This document shows, piece after piece, positions 48,010-58,339 of a DNA stretch of 64,000 nt; position 1 is the first letter of the stretch, and every line of letters starts with the position of its first letter. The notes beneath the pieces are model-generated. The model saw only the letters and a list, made by a program, of their open reading frames with translations. It had not been told where the DNA came from and made no database searches. The DNA is taken from positions 186,001 to 250,000 of the forward strand of contig QJPP01001768.1 in NCBI GenBank assembly GCA_003996215.1. Reading direction: 5' to 3'. This DNA is from Jaltomata sinuosa. Taxonomy: Eukaryota; Streptophyta; Magnoliopsida; Solanales; Solanaceae. A program made the translations under genes and the position numbers.

Positions 48010-48435
48010 ATTTCCTTTGGTTGGGAATAAGTTATCCAAGAATAACTAATATTAGTTATTACGAAATTAATTATTTCACTATAAGCTCATTTGAAATGAC
48101 TTATTTTAAGTATTTTTAAATTATTTTATAATATTTAAATAAAATAAAATAAAATGCTTCTGAACATCTTTTTAAGTTAAAATAACAAAAAAAAAAAGTT
48201 AAAAAGTGAAAAGTTGAAATTTTCAACTTACACTTATGATTAAAAGTAGCTTAAAATAAGCATATTTAAATAGGCTTCATGTATATGGATAATTTATCTC
48301 ATCACTATTATATAAATAATAAAATAAATAATTTAAAAACTAACTAATACCTTCAATCAAATACAAAATAAAATAATCTTGTATTTTATCTCAAAATTAT
48401 TATACCTTATACCTCACTTTAAACAAACCCTAACA
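48010..48435. mobile_element. MITE of the TTGGTTGGGAATAAG family with an internal insert
   Basis: The outer parts, TTGGTTGGGAATAAGTTATCC and, on the right, AAACTAACTAATAC...TTATACCTCACTTTAAACAAACC, match 50475-50685. Between them lies an extra block of about 190 bp starting AGCTCATTTGAAATGACTTA and ending AAATAGGCTTCATG, which looks like a second nested element. Confidence 0.5.
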
Positions 48436-49257
48436 TTAATTTAATGATGTCAATTGATTTTTAAATTGATTAAAGGGGTCCACCCATTATCTACAACTCA
48501 CTGATTTTAGCTTCTATTACATATCAAGTACGTGGCACATTTATATCCTCAAAAGCTTTCTCAAGAGTAAGCAGAGATGCCAAATACTGCTCATCTCCCT
48601 GTGGACCAAATACCAATAAAAAGTATAAATAATTCTCAGTAAAAAACATCAATATATATTAGTAGTGCTATGAACAAGGACCATTGATTTTCCAAGATGA
48701 AAAAATACTTTATTACCTTGACTATACTTTGTGGTTTTGCATTATTTTATTAAAATAAATAAATTTTTGTAGTCATAATGCAACGTATCTAGTAACTTTA
48801 AAATAAACGTGCAGGTACCATATAAAATTATGAGGCACAATGATATTATATGAATTAAAAATTAATTTCTTGATTTACTTTTACTTGTGACTTGTGTTTT
48901 TCAAGAGTCAAATTACATGAATTTAGATTAAAAAAATTATTATGAAAGAGATACAATCAATAATAATTGTTTAAAGCTTCATTTAATTTTTGACACTTGA
49001 ATAATGGGCTTATTTATATATTTTATATGCTATTTACTATCACCCCTCTTCTTATTTTATTATTTTATTCTTCTTATTTCTATAAAATAACTAATATTAA
49101 ACTTTTAAATGCACAATTAAATAATTTAATAAATATATTTCTAATAAAATAACTGAATCATCCTTAGAATGGTTAAGACTTTCGATTCATTATTAATAAC
49201 ACTACTTAAAAATATTAAAATCCGCTCAAAAAAGACTGGCGAACTCTGTCAGTTTAA

Positions 49258-50275
49258 TACATCTTCTTTTAATATACCTATGTATTATTAGAAATAATTT
49301 AAATATACCCCTCATTATATATTTGGTCCAAAATACCCTTTTCGTTATACTTTGGGTTCATATATATCTATGTACTATTAAAAATAATTTAAATATACCC
49401 CTCGTTATACTTTCAGTCTAAATATACCCCTCTTGATATATTTTGGGTCCAAATACACACCTCCCATTATACTTTCGTCTAAATATGCCCTTATTATACT
49501 TTTATGCTGATTTAACATCCTTTTTTTATAAAGGTGATTTACCTTTATTTTTTACAAACGTACACGTGATGAACTTCATAATAAAAATCACTCATCACCA
49601 AATATAAATATTTGCGCAATTCACTTTACAAACTCACTCGTTATATTTAATAATCCATCTCCAACCCACTCCCTCGATTCATACAAAAAAAATATACATA
49701 TTCACAACAGATAAACTTTTTTACAGAAATTTTTTAAAGTTTTGATATATAAGAAAAATTATTTTCTTTCCGTCATCATCTTTTGGTCCCATATCAAATC
49801 TTAAAACTTATACTTCAAATAATCTGTTGTGAAAGATTATCATATATAAATGCATGAAAAAAATTCATACATCTAATAACCGGATCATTAATATCAACGA
49901 AAAAATATTCAGAAATAGGTGAAGCAAAGACTTTAAAGAGTTTGGATTCATGAGAAACTAATCATTAAAAAAATAGATGAAAAGAAAATCGAAGATGATA
50001 AGAAAAGAAAAGAAAAGAATTTAAAGTGGAGGAAATTTAAATAATTTAAATGGATGAATATTAAAAATAAGAGCAAATCGATATAAAAATATAATGGGAG
50101 AAACATATTTAAACCCAATATATATTAAAAAAATAATATTTAAATTAATAGTATAACAAACCGTATATTTAAAGTAGTTCTAACAATAAAGAGGTATATT
50201 TAAATCTAAAATATAATAAAAAATACATTTGAACTCAAATATAATGAACAATATATTTAAATTAATTCTAAAGAT
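49258..50275. mobile_element. Fold-back-like element with tandem repeat arms
   Basis: The left arm (49258-49520) has four to five units of AATATACCCCTCGTTATACTTT spaced 45-60 bp. The right arm (50085-50275) has the same unit inverted (AAATATAATGA...GTATATTTAAAT). The intervening 560 bp is AT-rich and non-coding. Tandem repeats inside long inverted termini are the Foldback style; family is inferred. Confidence 0.55.
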
Positions 50276-50474
50276 AAAGTAAAAAGAAAGTAGCAACCTT
50301 TACGTCATACCAAAGATGGGAACTTTTCAGCCACTTGAAAATTCCCTAAAGATAACGCAAATCCAAAGTTGATTTATTCATTATAAGTTAAACTGAAAAT
50401 GGCACTTTTTAACCCTTGTCACCAAATTGGGCATTAGAAGGGGCTGAAGGTTGATGGATCCACCAACAATGGAA

Positions 50475-50685
50475 TTTGAAGTTGGGTTTCGAAATAATTA
50501 ATTTCAAAATTAGTTATTTCACTATATATATGGAATAATTTATTTCATCATTATAATATAAATGATAAAATAAATAATTTTGAGACTAACTAATACTTTT
50601 TATCAAACACAAAATAAAATAAATTTATATTTTATCTCAAAACTATTATACCTTATGCCTCACACAAAACAACGCTAGGAAATTG
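50475..50685. mobile_element. MITE related to 12069 and 48010 copies
   Basis: GGTTTCGAAATAATTAATTT at the left, with TATTTTATCTCAAAACTATT and TTATGCCTCACACAAAACAA at the right; the same words as in the 48 kb copy but without the internal insert. Confidence 0.5.
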
Positions 50686-50779
50686 TACTACCGCCACTGA
50701 ATTCTTGCTGTGAAGGGCAATTTTGGGGAGGACATTTGGATTACGTGTGGATATGTGACGACAAAAAGTTACTCTCTTC

Positions 50780-51003
50780 CTTTTCACTCTGTTTCAAATT
50801 GATTGATATGTTTTAACTTGATATGAAGTTTAAGAAAATAAAGAAGATTTTTAAATTTTGTAATCTAGATTAAAGATATGTCAAATATATCAAAATATTA
50901 TGTGAAAAGTTAAAATTAAAGAGTTGCTAAAAAGGGTAAGGATCATTCTTTTTTAAATAAATTTAAAAATAAATAAGTCAAACAAATTAAAACGGAGGAA
51001 GTA
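50780..51003. mobile_element. Stowaway-type MITE
   Basis: CACTCTGTTTCAAATTGATT at the left and AACAAATTAAAACGGAGGAAG at the right; the interior AAAGATATGTCAAATATATC closely matches the 13652-13911 element. Confidence 0.7.
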
Positions 51004-51039
51004 AAAAACATCATGCATTAAACTACTCTCGATTTGCTT

Positions 51040-51415
51040 AAACTTAGTGGATGTTTGGCAAGAAAAATTTCACTTTACGTGAAACTTACAAAGGTGGAGT
51101 TGAAATTGTATTTGATCATATTTTTTATAATAAATATTTAAAAATTAAAATATATTTTTTTTAAAATAAAATATAATTTAAATGTAAAATATAATTAAAA
51201 TGAAATTATTTTATGAAAATAAAAAATTAAAATTAAAAAAAAAAACAATGAAGAAAGTAAAAGTGAAAACATGATTTTGCTTGTTTTCAAATTTTAAATA
51301 CAATTTCAAAGTTATATTTAGAAATTTCATTGTCAAACGCTAATTTTCAAATAAAATAAAAAAGAAAAATACAAAAAAAGTGAAAAAAGTGTATGGCTAA
51401 ACAGGTCCTTATTAT
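51040..51415. mobile_element. Candidate MITE (GTTTGGC termini)
   Basis: GTGGATGTTTGGCAAGAAAA at the left and GTATGGCTAAACAGGTCC at the right are loosely inverted, around a very AT-rich core. Weak support. Confidence 0.3.
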
Positions 51416-51649
51416 ATTCAGTTCTTTTTTTTTTCATTTGGTATTAGTATTCACATTGAAGCTCGACTAATTAAAATTTATCAGTCTATTTGAGGGAAGT
51501 GCTCTTTATCAAAAGAAATTCAAATTAAGATTTCTGATTAAGGAAAAAACAGCTTTATCTGCTACACACATCTTTGATGCTATTATATTGAGTTGTACAC
51601 TTGTTCTTGCATCAATCTACTTATAAAACTCTATCACACGTATTTTAAA

Positions 51650-52335
51650 GAGAAAATGATCAAAACGGCTCTTAATATATAATTGCTTTCTTTTTTATCC
51701 TTAATATATTTCGTTTAATGAATATGGTCTTTAATATATAAGAAAAATTGTTCAGTTTGATTTCAAATGAGCTGTTAAGTTTAGTCATAAATCACACCTG
51801 ATTAACAAAATTCATCGTTGTTTTCTTGTTTGTCACCTCTAAAGAAAAAGCTCCACGAAAAATTATGGATTAATTATTTCTGCAAAATCAAAATGCTTCT
51901 TTTAAGGATAGTTCTTTTTAGAAGTATGAATAATCCTTTGTGAGTATTTCAAAATAGATTTAACGAAAAGTTTTGTTGACTTAATAAATCTCTATGCCTT
52001 TTTCTGAACTGAAATTCACATTTACTTGTTCGTTTGAAAATTTTAAAAAACAGACTTTGGAAAAAATTATGAAGCTCTTCCTTTACTGGCTTTGTGGAGC
52101 TCTTTCTTTGGAGCTGACAAAAGAAGAGAATAATGATGGAATTTGTTAGTCACGTGAGACTCGCGGTTAAACTTAACGGTCTTTTTTGATAAAATAGTTA
52201 AATTTAAAATAAAAAACCAAAATAAACATCTTTTATTTTATATTAAGGGTCATATAAATCAAGTGAAATATATTAAAAACTGAAATAAAGCAATCCTCAT
52301 ATATGAAGGACCATTTTGATATTTTATCTATCTTA
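51650..52335. mobile_element. MITE with about 90-bp imperfect inverted termini
   Basis: The left AAAATGATCAAAACGGCTCT, then TTAATATATAATTGCTTTC and CTTAATATATTTCGTTTAAT, is inverted on the right as ATTAAGGGTCATATAAATCA, GTGAAATATATTAAAAACTG, and GAAGGACCATTTTGATATTT. No transposase is visible. Confidence 0.65.
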
Positions 52336-53412
52336 AACTCTCATTAATTGGGATAATTAAATTGGATAAAATGTGAGTTAACACACCAATTTTGGTTAAA
52401 AACAATAAAAAACTGTAAAAAAATGAAAAGAATGAAGTTAATGTTATAAAATAATAGTAATAAAGAGAAGAAGAGATGAAGAGAATTGTAAAGATTTTTA
52501 TTCTCAATCATATTTTGATATAATTGGGGTAAGAGAGTCTCTTATTTATAAGAAAAGAAACCTTGTTCCACAAGGAAAAAAGATATAAACTTTTTGAGAA
52601 AAAATTCAATCTACAATACAATTCTTTCCTTTTAGGAAAATATTATTCTCTAGAACTAACCATAAAAGGATGAATATTCATAAATATATTTTATAGAACA
52701 CTTTCGCTTAATTTTCATTAATAGATAATGTATCTTTATTAAAATTTACTAGAAAAAACACCAGCAGAGAAAAAATATATACACATCTAGCAATCCACAT
52801 TTTGAATTGCCTCATTACAAATTTTACCAGGAATTAAAACTCAATTGGGACAAAAATTTAATTAATTAAGAAAGAAAACAGTACAACGTGTATTTTACTC
52901 TCCAAATAAAAATGTTACTTGATATTTTAAAGTCGACGCATTTCAATCTTGTATACTATATTTTCAAAATGTTGAGGTCAGATCAGTGAAAAAATCTTTT
53001 TCAATTTATATACTATCATAGTTAGCGGTGGCTCAAGGGTGAAGTTAGTAAAGTGTCTGCTTTAGACCCCTAAAATTTGAGGCCCCGATTAATTTATTTT
53101 TTAAGTAAATCTATGGTTCTAGTTTAACTTAAAACAATATTGAAGATTGTAAACAACAGTTACAAAATTTATATAAAAAAGGAAAGAAACAAAAATTATT
53201 TACTTATTTACTAAAAATATTTTAGAACTTTGAGTTAAACAACTCAAATCTTCATATTAATAAATAAAAAATTTACAACAACATCCAAGATAATATATTG
53301 CAAACAAATGACTAACATCTTATTAACCAAAATTGAGCTTACTTTTTAAATAATAATGTTATTATGTGAAGTTAAAGACTTATGTCATGTAAGAACAAAA
53401 AGACAGTTCTAA
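52336..53412. other. Intergenic, no gene recognised
   Basis: AT-rich stretch with no supported frame. GCTTTAGACCCCTAAAATTTG at about 53060 and GGTTTTAGGCCATTAATTTT at about 53560 are loosely inverted around the microsatellite and may be ends of a short element. Confidence 0.4.
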
Positions 53413-53522
<110 letters not shown>

Positions 53523-53859
53523 GTGCACGTGTATATATTTAAGACCTCTTATTAAAATTTGGTTTTAGGCCATTAATTTTATTGAGACGTTGTTGATCCT
53601 AGCTGAGATTAAGAAACAATTACACAACTCTAAAATCATAATCTCGAGTTAGGATTAGATATGACAGGCTTTATAATCATATTGTATAGAAAATACACTA
53701 CTCTATTTATATACACAGATCACATAAGAGTTCTAGACTAAGTCATGTACAGAGAGTCCTAGACTAAGTAGAATAACAATCTTATGCAAACTAAGCCACA
53801 AAATGTTATCCTTCTTCATTCTCTCTCAAGTTGAGCAGAAGTCTGGACCACAATCAGAT

Positions 53860-54065
53860 GAATTTCAACTCAAGAAATCGTGACTTGCACAATCGCTTTT
53901 TCAACTGTGGTGTGGGTAATCTATTAATTGTATACACGGCAATTTCAAATGCATTTGTCCAAAAATGAGAAGGAACATTGGCATGATGTAATAATGCTCT
54001 ACCAGTCTCGACAATATGCTATGTTTACGTTCTGCACAACCATTTTGTTTAATAGTGTAAGGGCC
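53860..54065 (-). pseudogene. Ty1/copia integrase fragment
   Basis: The minus strand reads QNGCAERKH, then after a frame change ALLHHANVPSHFWTNAFEI and YTINRLPTPQLKK. This is the C-terminal half of a copia integrase core (NG-x-AERKHRH...FW-x-A...A-Y-INR-P). Its left end fuses directly into the gypsy LTR at about 54065. Confidence 0.75.
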
Positions 54066-54069
54066 AAAA

Positions 54070-55502
54070 ACACGTTGTGTAACCGGCCAAAGTTTGAACC
54101 GTGTCATAAGGATCCTTTCATAAGTCACGGAGGGCAACCTACGGTGGCGACGTAGTTTTGAACTTGGGTTATCTAGAACCCTCATCGTTCGGTGTTAAAT
54201 ACTACTTCCAAAACATATAAGGCTCACATACATGTGACATATCTAGATGTCAAGCTTGTTCATAAACATGTTCATAACCCGGATCTTCATACTACTCACG
54301 AATCTTGGTTTATAAAATAATTCATGAGCATTGATAGCATATCAGGTGTCTTGCATTGCATAATAGTTCATAACTTGAAAAACTTGCATGACTCTAGTTC
54401 AATTTCATAATAACATATACTTTCATAGAACATAGGAACTAGGCATGCACTTGCTTGAAACTCCATGAAAAACATGCTATCAAATACCAAATTTTCTTAA
54501 ATCAATTCATGCATGTAGGATTTTTCATAATTAGACTTCAATTCATAAAATAGGAGTTCACATGTAAAAACACATGCAAAATCATGCAATTTAATATAGA
54601 TTTCAGATTATGAGAAGATAATTTATAGCAAAACCCATAAGAATTAGGTAAGAACCCTAATTTGAAAGTTCATGAAATAAAAATAAAAATAAAAATTAAG
54701 GGTTTGGAGCATAAGGGTGGAAGGAACACATTGTTGATTACCCATATACCTTGATTGAAGTTAACCCACTTGAAATTGAAAAGAAAGGAGGCTTGAACTT
54801 GGAGCTTGAGACTTGGGGCTTGAAGAGGTTATTTTCCCTTTTTGGAAGGTGGACGAGGTAATGAGAAGGGACTTAGGTTAATAGGTGTAGAAACCCTACT
54901 AAAAGTGGCCAAAATGACCTCACTTAGGAGTTAAAAAGGTGGGTAATTATAAAAATACCCCTGAGATTTAATTAAAAAAAGCTGATAAAAGGGTCGGCTT
55001 CAGGAATCACGGGTCGGTTCCATGGGTCATAGTTTGAACCACGACTCGTGATTTCCGCTCGGGGTTCCTGGCCAAATGATTAAACTGCTGAAGACATTCT
55101 ACGGGTCAACGAGATGGACCTGTAAAATGGATTACGATTCGTAGAACCAATTCATCGTTCTTAAGGGGATTTGGCAAGCCTCTGATCAGGTTCCATGAGT
55201 CAACAGGACAGACCTGTAATTTAAACTACGGTCTGTCGTTTTCACTCGTGGTTCCTGGGAATCAGTCAGTCCTCAGGTCTTATTCCACGAGTTGACAGGA
55301 CGGGCCTTAGACTGAACTACGGTCCGTAGAACCAACACGTGGTTCTCAGACCAGAGAGTGATCCTGACAGACTTAAACCACGGTCCACTCCACGACTCGT
55401 GGTTCAAACTACGGTTCGTGGTTTGGACCCGTCATTTCTGGAAAGTTCAGAATTTTCAGATTTCTTAAGTTTAAAAGTTGGATCGAATTTTGGGGTGTTA
55501 CA
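54070..55502 (-). mobile_element. Truncated 3' LTR of the gypsy element
   Basis: On the minus strand the LTR starts TGTAACACCCCA at 55502, just after the polypurine tract CCCAAGGGGGAGATAT (55503-55518). It runs to about 54070, where it breaks into copia sequence. It shares internal phrases with the solo LTR at 18369-20673 and carries many CCACGACTCGTGG-like palindromes (54990-55430). Confidence 0.75.
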
Positions 55503-55519
55503 ATATCTCCCCCTTGGGA

Positions 55520-57275
55520 TCATTCGTCTTCGAATGAAGACTAAGAAAGGAAACTTGGAGGGAACAACAGCCCAACCAACAACAAAACATAGAAACCAAG
55601 GAATAAACATGAAATCTGACGAAGCGACTTCCTTGTTCCTCAACCTCCAAATCTGACGATCAATGATCTCTACAGGAACCTCCTCATAGGTGAGACTATC
55701 CTTCACACCTATATCCTCCAAAGAAACAATCAAGTTCGAATCACCAACACACTTTTTCAACAAGGAAACATAGAAAACTGGATGAATTGCTTCTAATTCT
55801 GTTGGCAAATCCAACTCATAAGCAACGGTACCAACTCTCCTCAGAATCCGATAAGGACCTACAAAACGGGGACTATTCCCTTTCTTGCCAAATCTCATCA
55901 CACCCTTCATGGGCGACACCTTTAGAAAAACTCAATCATCAACCTCAAATTCCAATTCTCTTCTCCTCATATCTGCATATGATTTCTGTCGACTCTGAGC
56001 GGTCTTCAACCTCTTTCTAATAAGTTGAACCTTCTCCATAGTCTCATGCACCTAATTTGGAACAATAAGAGCTGCCTCACCTACCTCAAACCAACCAATA
56101 GGAGACCTATACTTCTGACCATAAAGGGCCTCATAAGGAGCCATCTGGATGCTAGAGTGAAAATTGTTGTTGTAGGCAAACTCGATAAGAGGTAAGTGAT
56201 CATCCCAGTTACCTTTGAAATCAATCGCACAAGCTCTCAACATATCCTCCAAGGTTTGAATAGTACGCTCCGCCTGGCCATTCGTCTGTGGGTGAAAAGT
56301 TGTGCTAAGCTTCACCTGAGTACCAAGACCTCTCTGAAATGATAGACAAAGGAACACCATGCAATCGGACTATCTCCGGGATATAGAGTTTGGCATAATC
56401 ATTTGTTGAATTTGTAGTCTTAACAACCAAGAAGTGGGATGACTTAGTCATCCGGTCTACGATCACTCAAATGGAATCATGCTGCCTTCGAGTATGAGGC
56501 AACCCAGTGATGAAGTCCATATTGATCGCTTCCCACTTCCAAGTAGGAAAGTCAATATGCTGAATCATGCCACCCGGCCGCTGATGCTCTACCTTCACTT
56601 GCTGACAGTTGGGACACTTAGCCACAAAACTGGCTATGTCCCTCTTTATACCATTCCACCAGTAGACTTCCCGTAGATCACAGTACATCTTGGTGGCACC
56701 GGAGTGAATAGAATATCTGGAACTATGAGCCTCAGTCAGAATCTGTTGTCTCAGCCCATCTACATCAGGCACACACAGTCGACCCTGATAACGAAGCACG
56801 CCATCTCCTCTTGGGAGAAAACCTCAACTCTCTGTTGATGGACTATACCCTTTAGCTGAAGAAAAATGGGATCACTGTCTTGCTTTGCTTTTATTTCAGC
56901 TACCAAAGATGATTCAGAACCATTCTGAACAATAACACCACCTTCTGTCGAGTCCATAAGGAAAACTCCCAACTGAGCAAGCTTGTGAACCTCCTTAACC
57001 AATTCCTTCTTCCCTTCTTCGACTGAAGACACACTACCCATTGACAATCTACTAAGTGCATCCGCCACAACATTGGCCTTACCCGAATGGTAAAGCACTC
57101 ATGTCATAATCCTTAAGGAGCTCAAACCATCTTCTTTGTCGCAGGTTTAATTCCTTTTGAGTGAACACATACTGAAGACTCTTATGATCGGTGAATACAT
57201 CCACGTGAACACCATACAAGTAATGTCTCAAAATCTTCAAGGCAAAGACAACGGCTACTAACTCAAGATCATGGT
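55520..57275 (-). pseudogene. Ty3/gypsy pol, C-terminal half (RNase H end, integrase, chromodomain region)
   Basis: In minus order: the end of RNase H near 57270-57100, a frame-broken DHKSLQYVF-type block and LRQRRW. Then HSGKANVVADALSR; then the integrase H2C2 zinc knuckle (HSSRYSIHSGATKMYCDLRE and CPNCQQVK). Then the core start WKWEAINMDFITGLP, the core end FHPQTNGQAERTIQTLEDML and FKGNWDDHLPLIEFAYNNNF. Then the C-terminal region GPYRILRRVGTVAYELDLP with HPVFYVSLLKKCVGD and VPVEIIDRQIWRLRNKEVAS, where a chromodomain-type tail begins. The tail is cut after KEVAS and joins unrelated sequence. Frameshifts and stops separate the blocks, so it is inactive. The order and motifs are those of plant chromoviruses. 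Confidence 0.9.
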
Positions 57276-57304
57276 CACTACTAAAAACAGCTCAAAAAGG
57301 GATG

Positions 57305-57700
57305 GATAGAAAAGCGACGGACAACGTCGCTCCTGAAAAGCGACGTTGTCCATCGCTTTTCTATTATTTTTTAATTTATAATTATTTTTTTACAAAAGCG
57401 ACGAACATCGTCGCTTTGTCCGTTGCTTTTTTTGGCAGATTTTTGCGCCAAAATAATTTAGAAATAATTAATATTATTTTTTTTAATAAGCGACGGACAA
57501 CGTCGCAATTATTAAAAAGAAATAAAAAATAATTTTAAAGAAAGCGACGCTGCCTGTCGCTTTCTTTAAAATTTAATTTATATTAAAAAACATAAAAATA
57601 CAATGGACTGCGTCATTTTTGTCCGTCGTTTTTTGGTCAAAACACGGTCAACTCATTTAAAAAAGCGACGGACAAAAGCGACGTTGTCCGTCGCTTCTTT
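57305..57700. repeat. Left subterminal repeat array (AAGCGACGGACAACGTCGCTT)
   Basis: Several palindromic units of the form AAGCGACG(G/T)-x-CGTCGCTTTT separated by AT-rich spacers. They are probable transposase-binding sites by analogy with other CACTA elements. Confidence 0.8.
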
Positions 57701-57711
57701 AATTATACAGG

Positions 57712-57861
57712 GACCCTGTCAGGTCTCTTTTCCCTCATTTCTCTTTTTCTCCCCTCCTCTCCTCCACCACTGCACCACTGCTCCGTCGCTCCTCCACCGC
57801 TCCATTTACCGCCGTTCCCTCCACCGTCAGCCTCCTCCCTCCAACCTCCTCCCATTTTGAG
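57712..57861 (+). promoter_or_regulatory. Leader-like segment with splice donor inside the CACTA
   Basis: Very pyrimidine-rich (CCCTCATTTCTCTTTTTCTC, CTCCTCTCCTCCACCACTGC), ending CCATTTTGAG|GTTAGT with the possible donor GT at 57862. It could be the leader exon of a lost transposase or a captured host gene leader. Near the other end, AAATGGCAG|GTGGTGC at 61811-61827 could be the matching acceptor. Confidence 0.35.
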
Positions 57862-58059
57862 GTTAGTTATTTTATTGATTTAAAGGTTAGGGTTTAATTT
57901 GGGTATTTTTATTTTTGTAAATTGATAGTGTATTCTAGACTAGGGTATGTTGTTGTTGTTGAATTTAGACTATGGCGTATATGTTGTTGTTGTTGTTGTT
58001 GAATTCTAAACTAAGATTTTGAGAAATTGATAGTGATTTTTTTTAGATATATTCTTAAT

Positions 58060-58315
58060 TTATGAACTTTAATTAGTTTAGGCTTGCTAATTAGTTTGTG
58101 AACCTTAGTTTAGGCTTGCTATTAGTTTGTGAACCTTAGTTTAGGCTTGCTAATTAGTTTGTGAACCTTAATTTAGGCTTTCTATTAGTTTGTGAACCTT
58201 AGTTTAGGCTTGCTATAATTAGTTTGTGAACCTTAGTTTAGAATTGCTATTAGTTTGTGAACCTTAGTTTAGGTAATGCTTGCTATTAGCTTGTGAACCT
58301 TAGTTTAGGTTCTTC
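58060..58315 (+). repeat. Minisatellite, TTAGTTTGTGAACCTTAGTT unit, about 7 copies
   Basis: Units of about 31-40 bp (AGTTTGTGAACCTTAGTTTA plus GGCTTGCTA(TA)ATT) in tandem, with small indels. It leads directly into the larger satellite. Confidence 0.9.
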
Positions 58316-58339
58316 TTTGAACTTGAATTATATAGGTTC

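Noticed and set aside
53901..54185. Minus 94-codon frame as one gene
   Set aside because: It is a chance fusion: LTR sequence followed by a frame-shifted copia integrase piece.
57603..57860. Plus 85-codon frame in the CACTA
   Set aside because: Pro/Ser/Leu-rich translation of a pyrimidine-rich leader-like stretch; no conserved domain.
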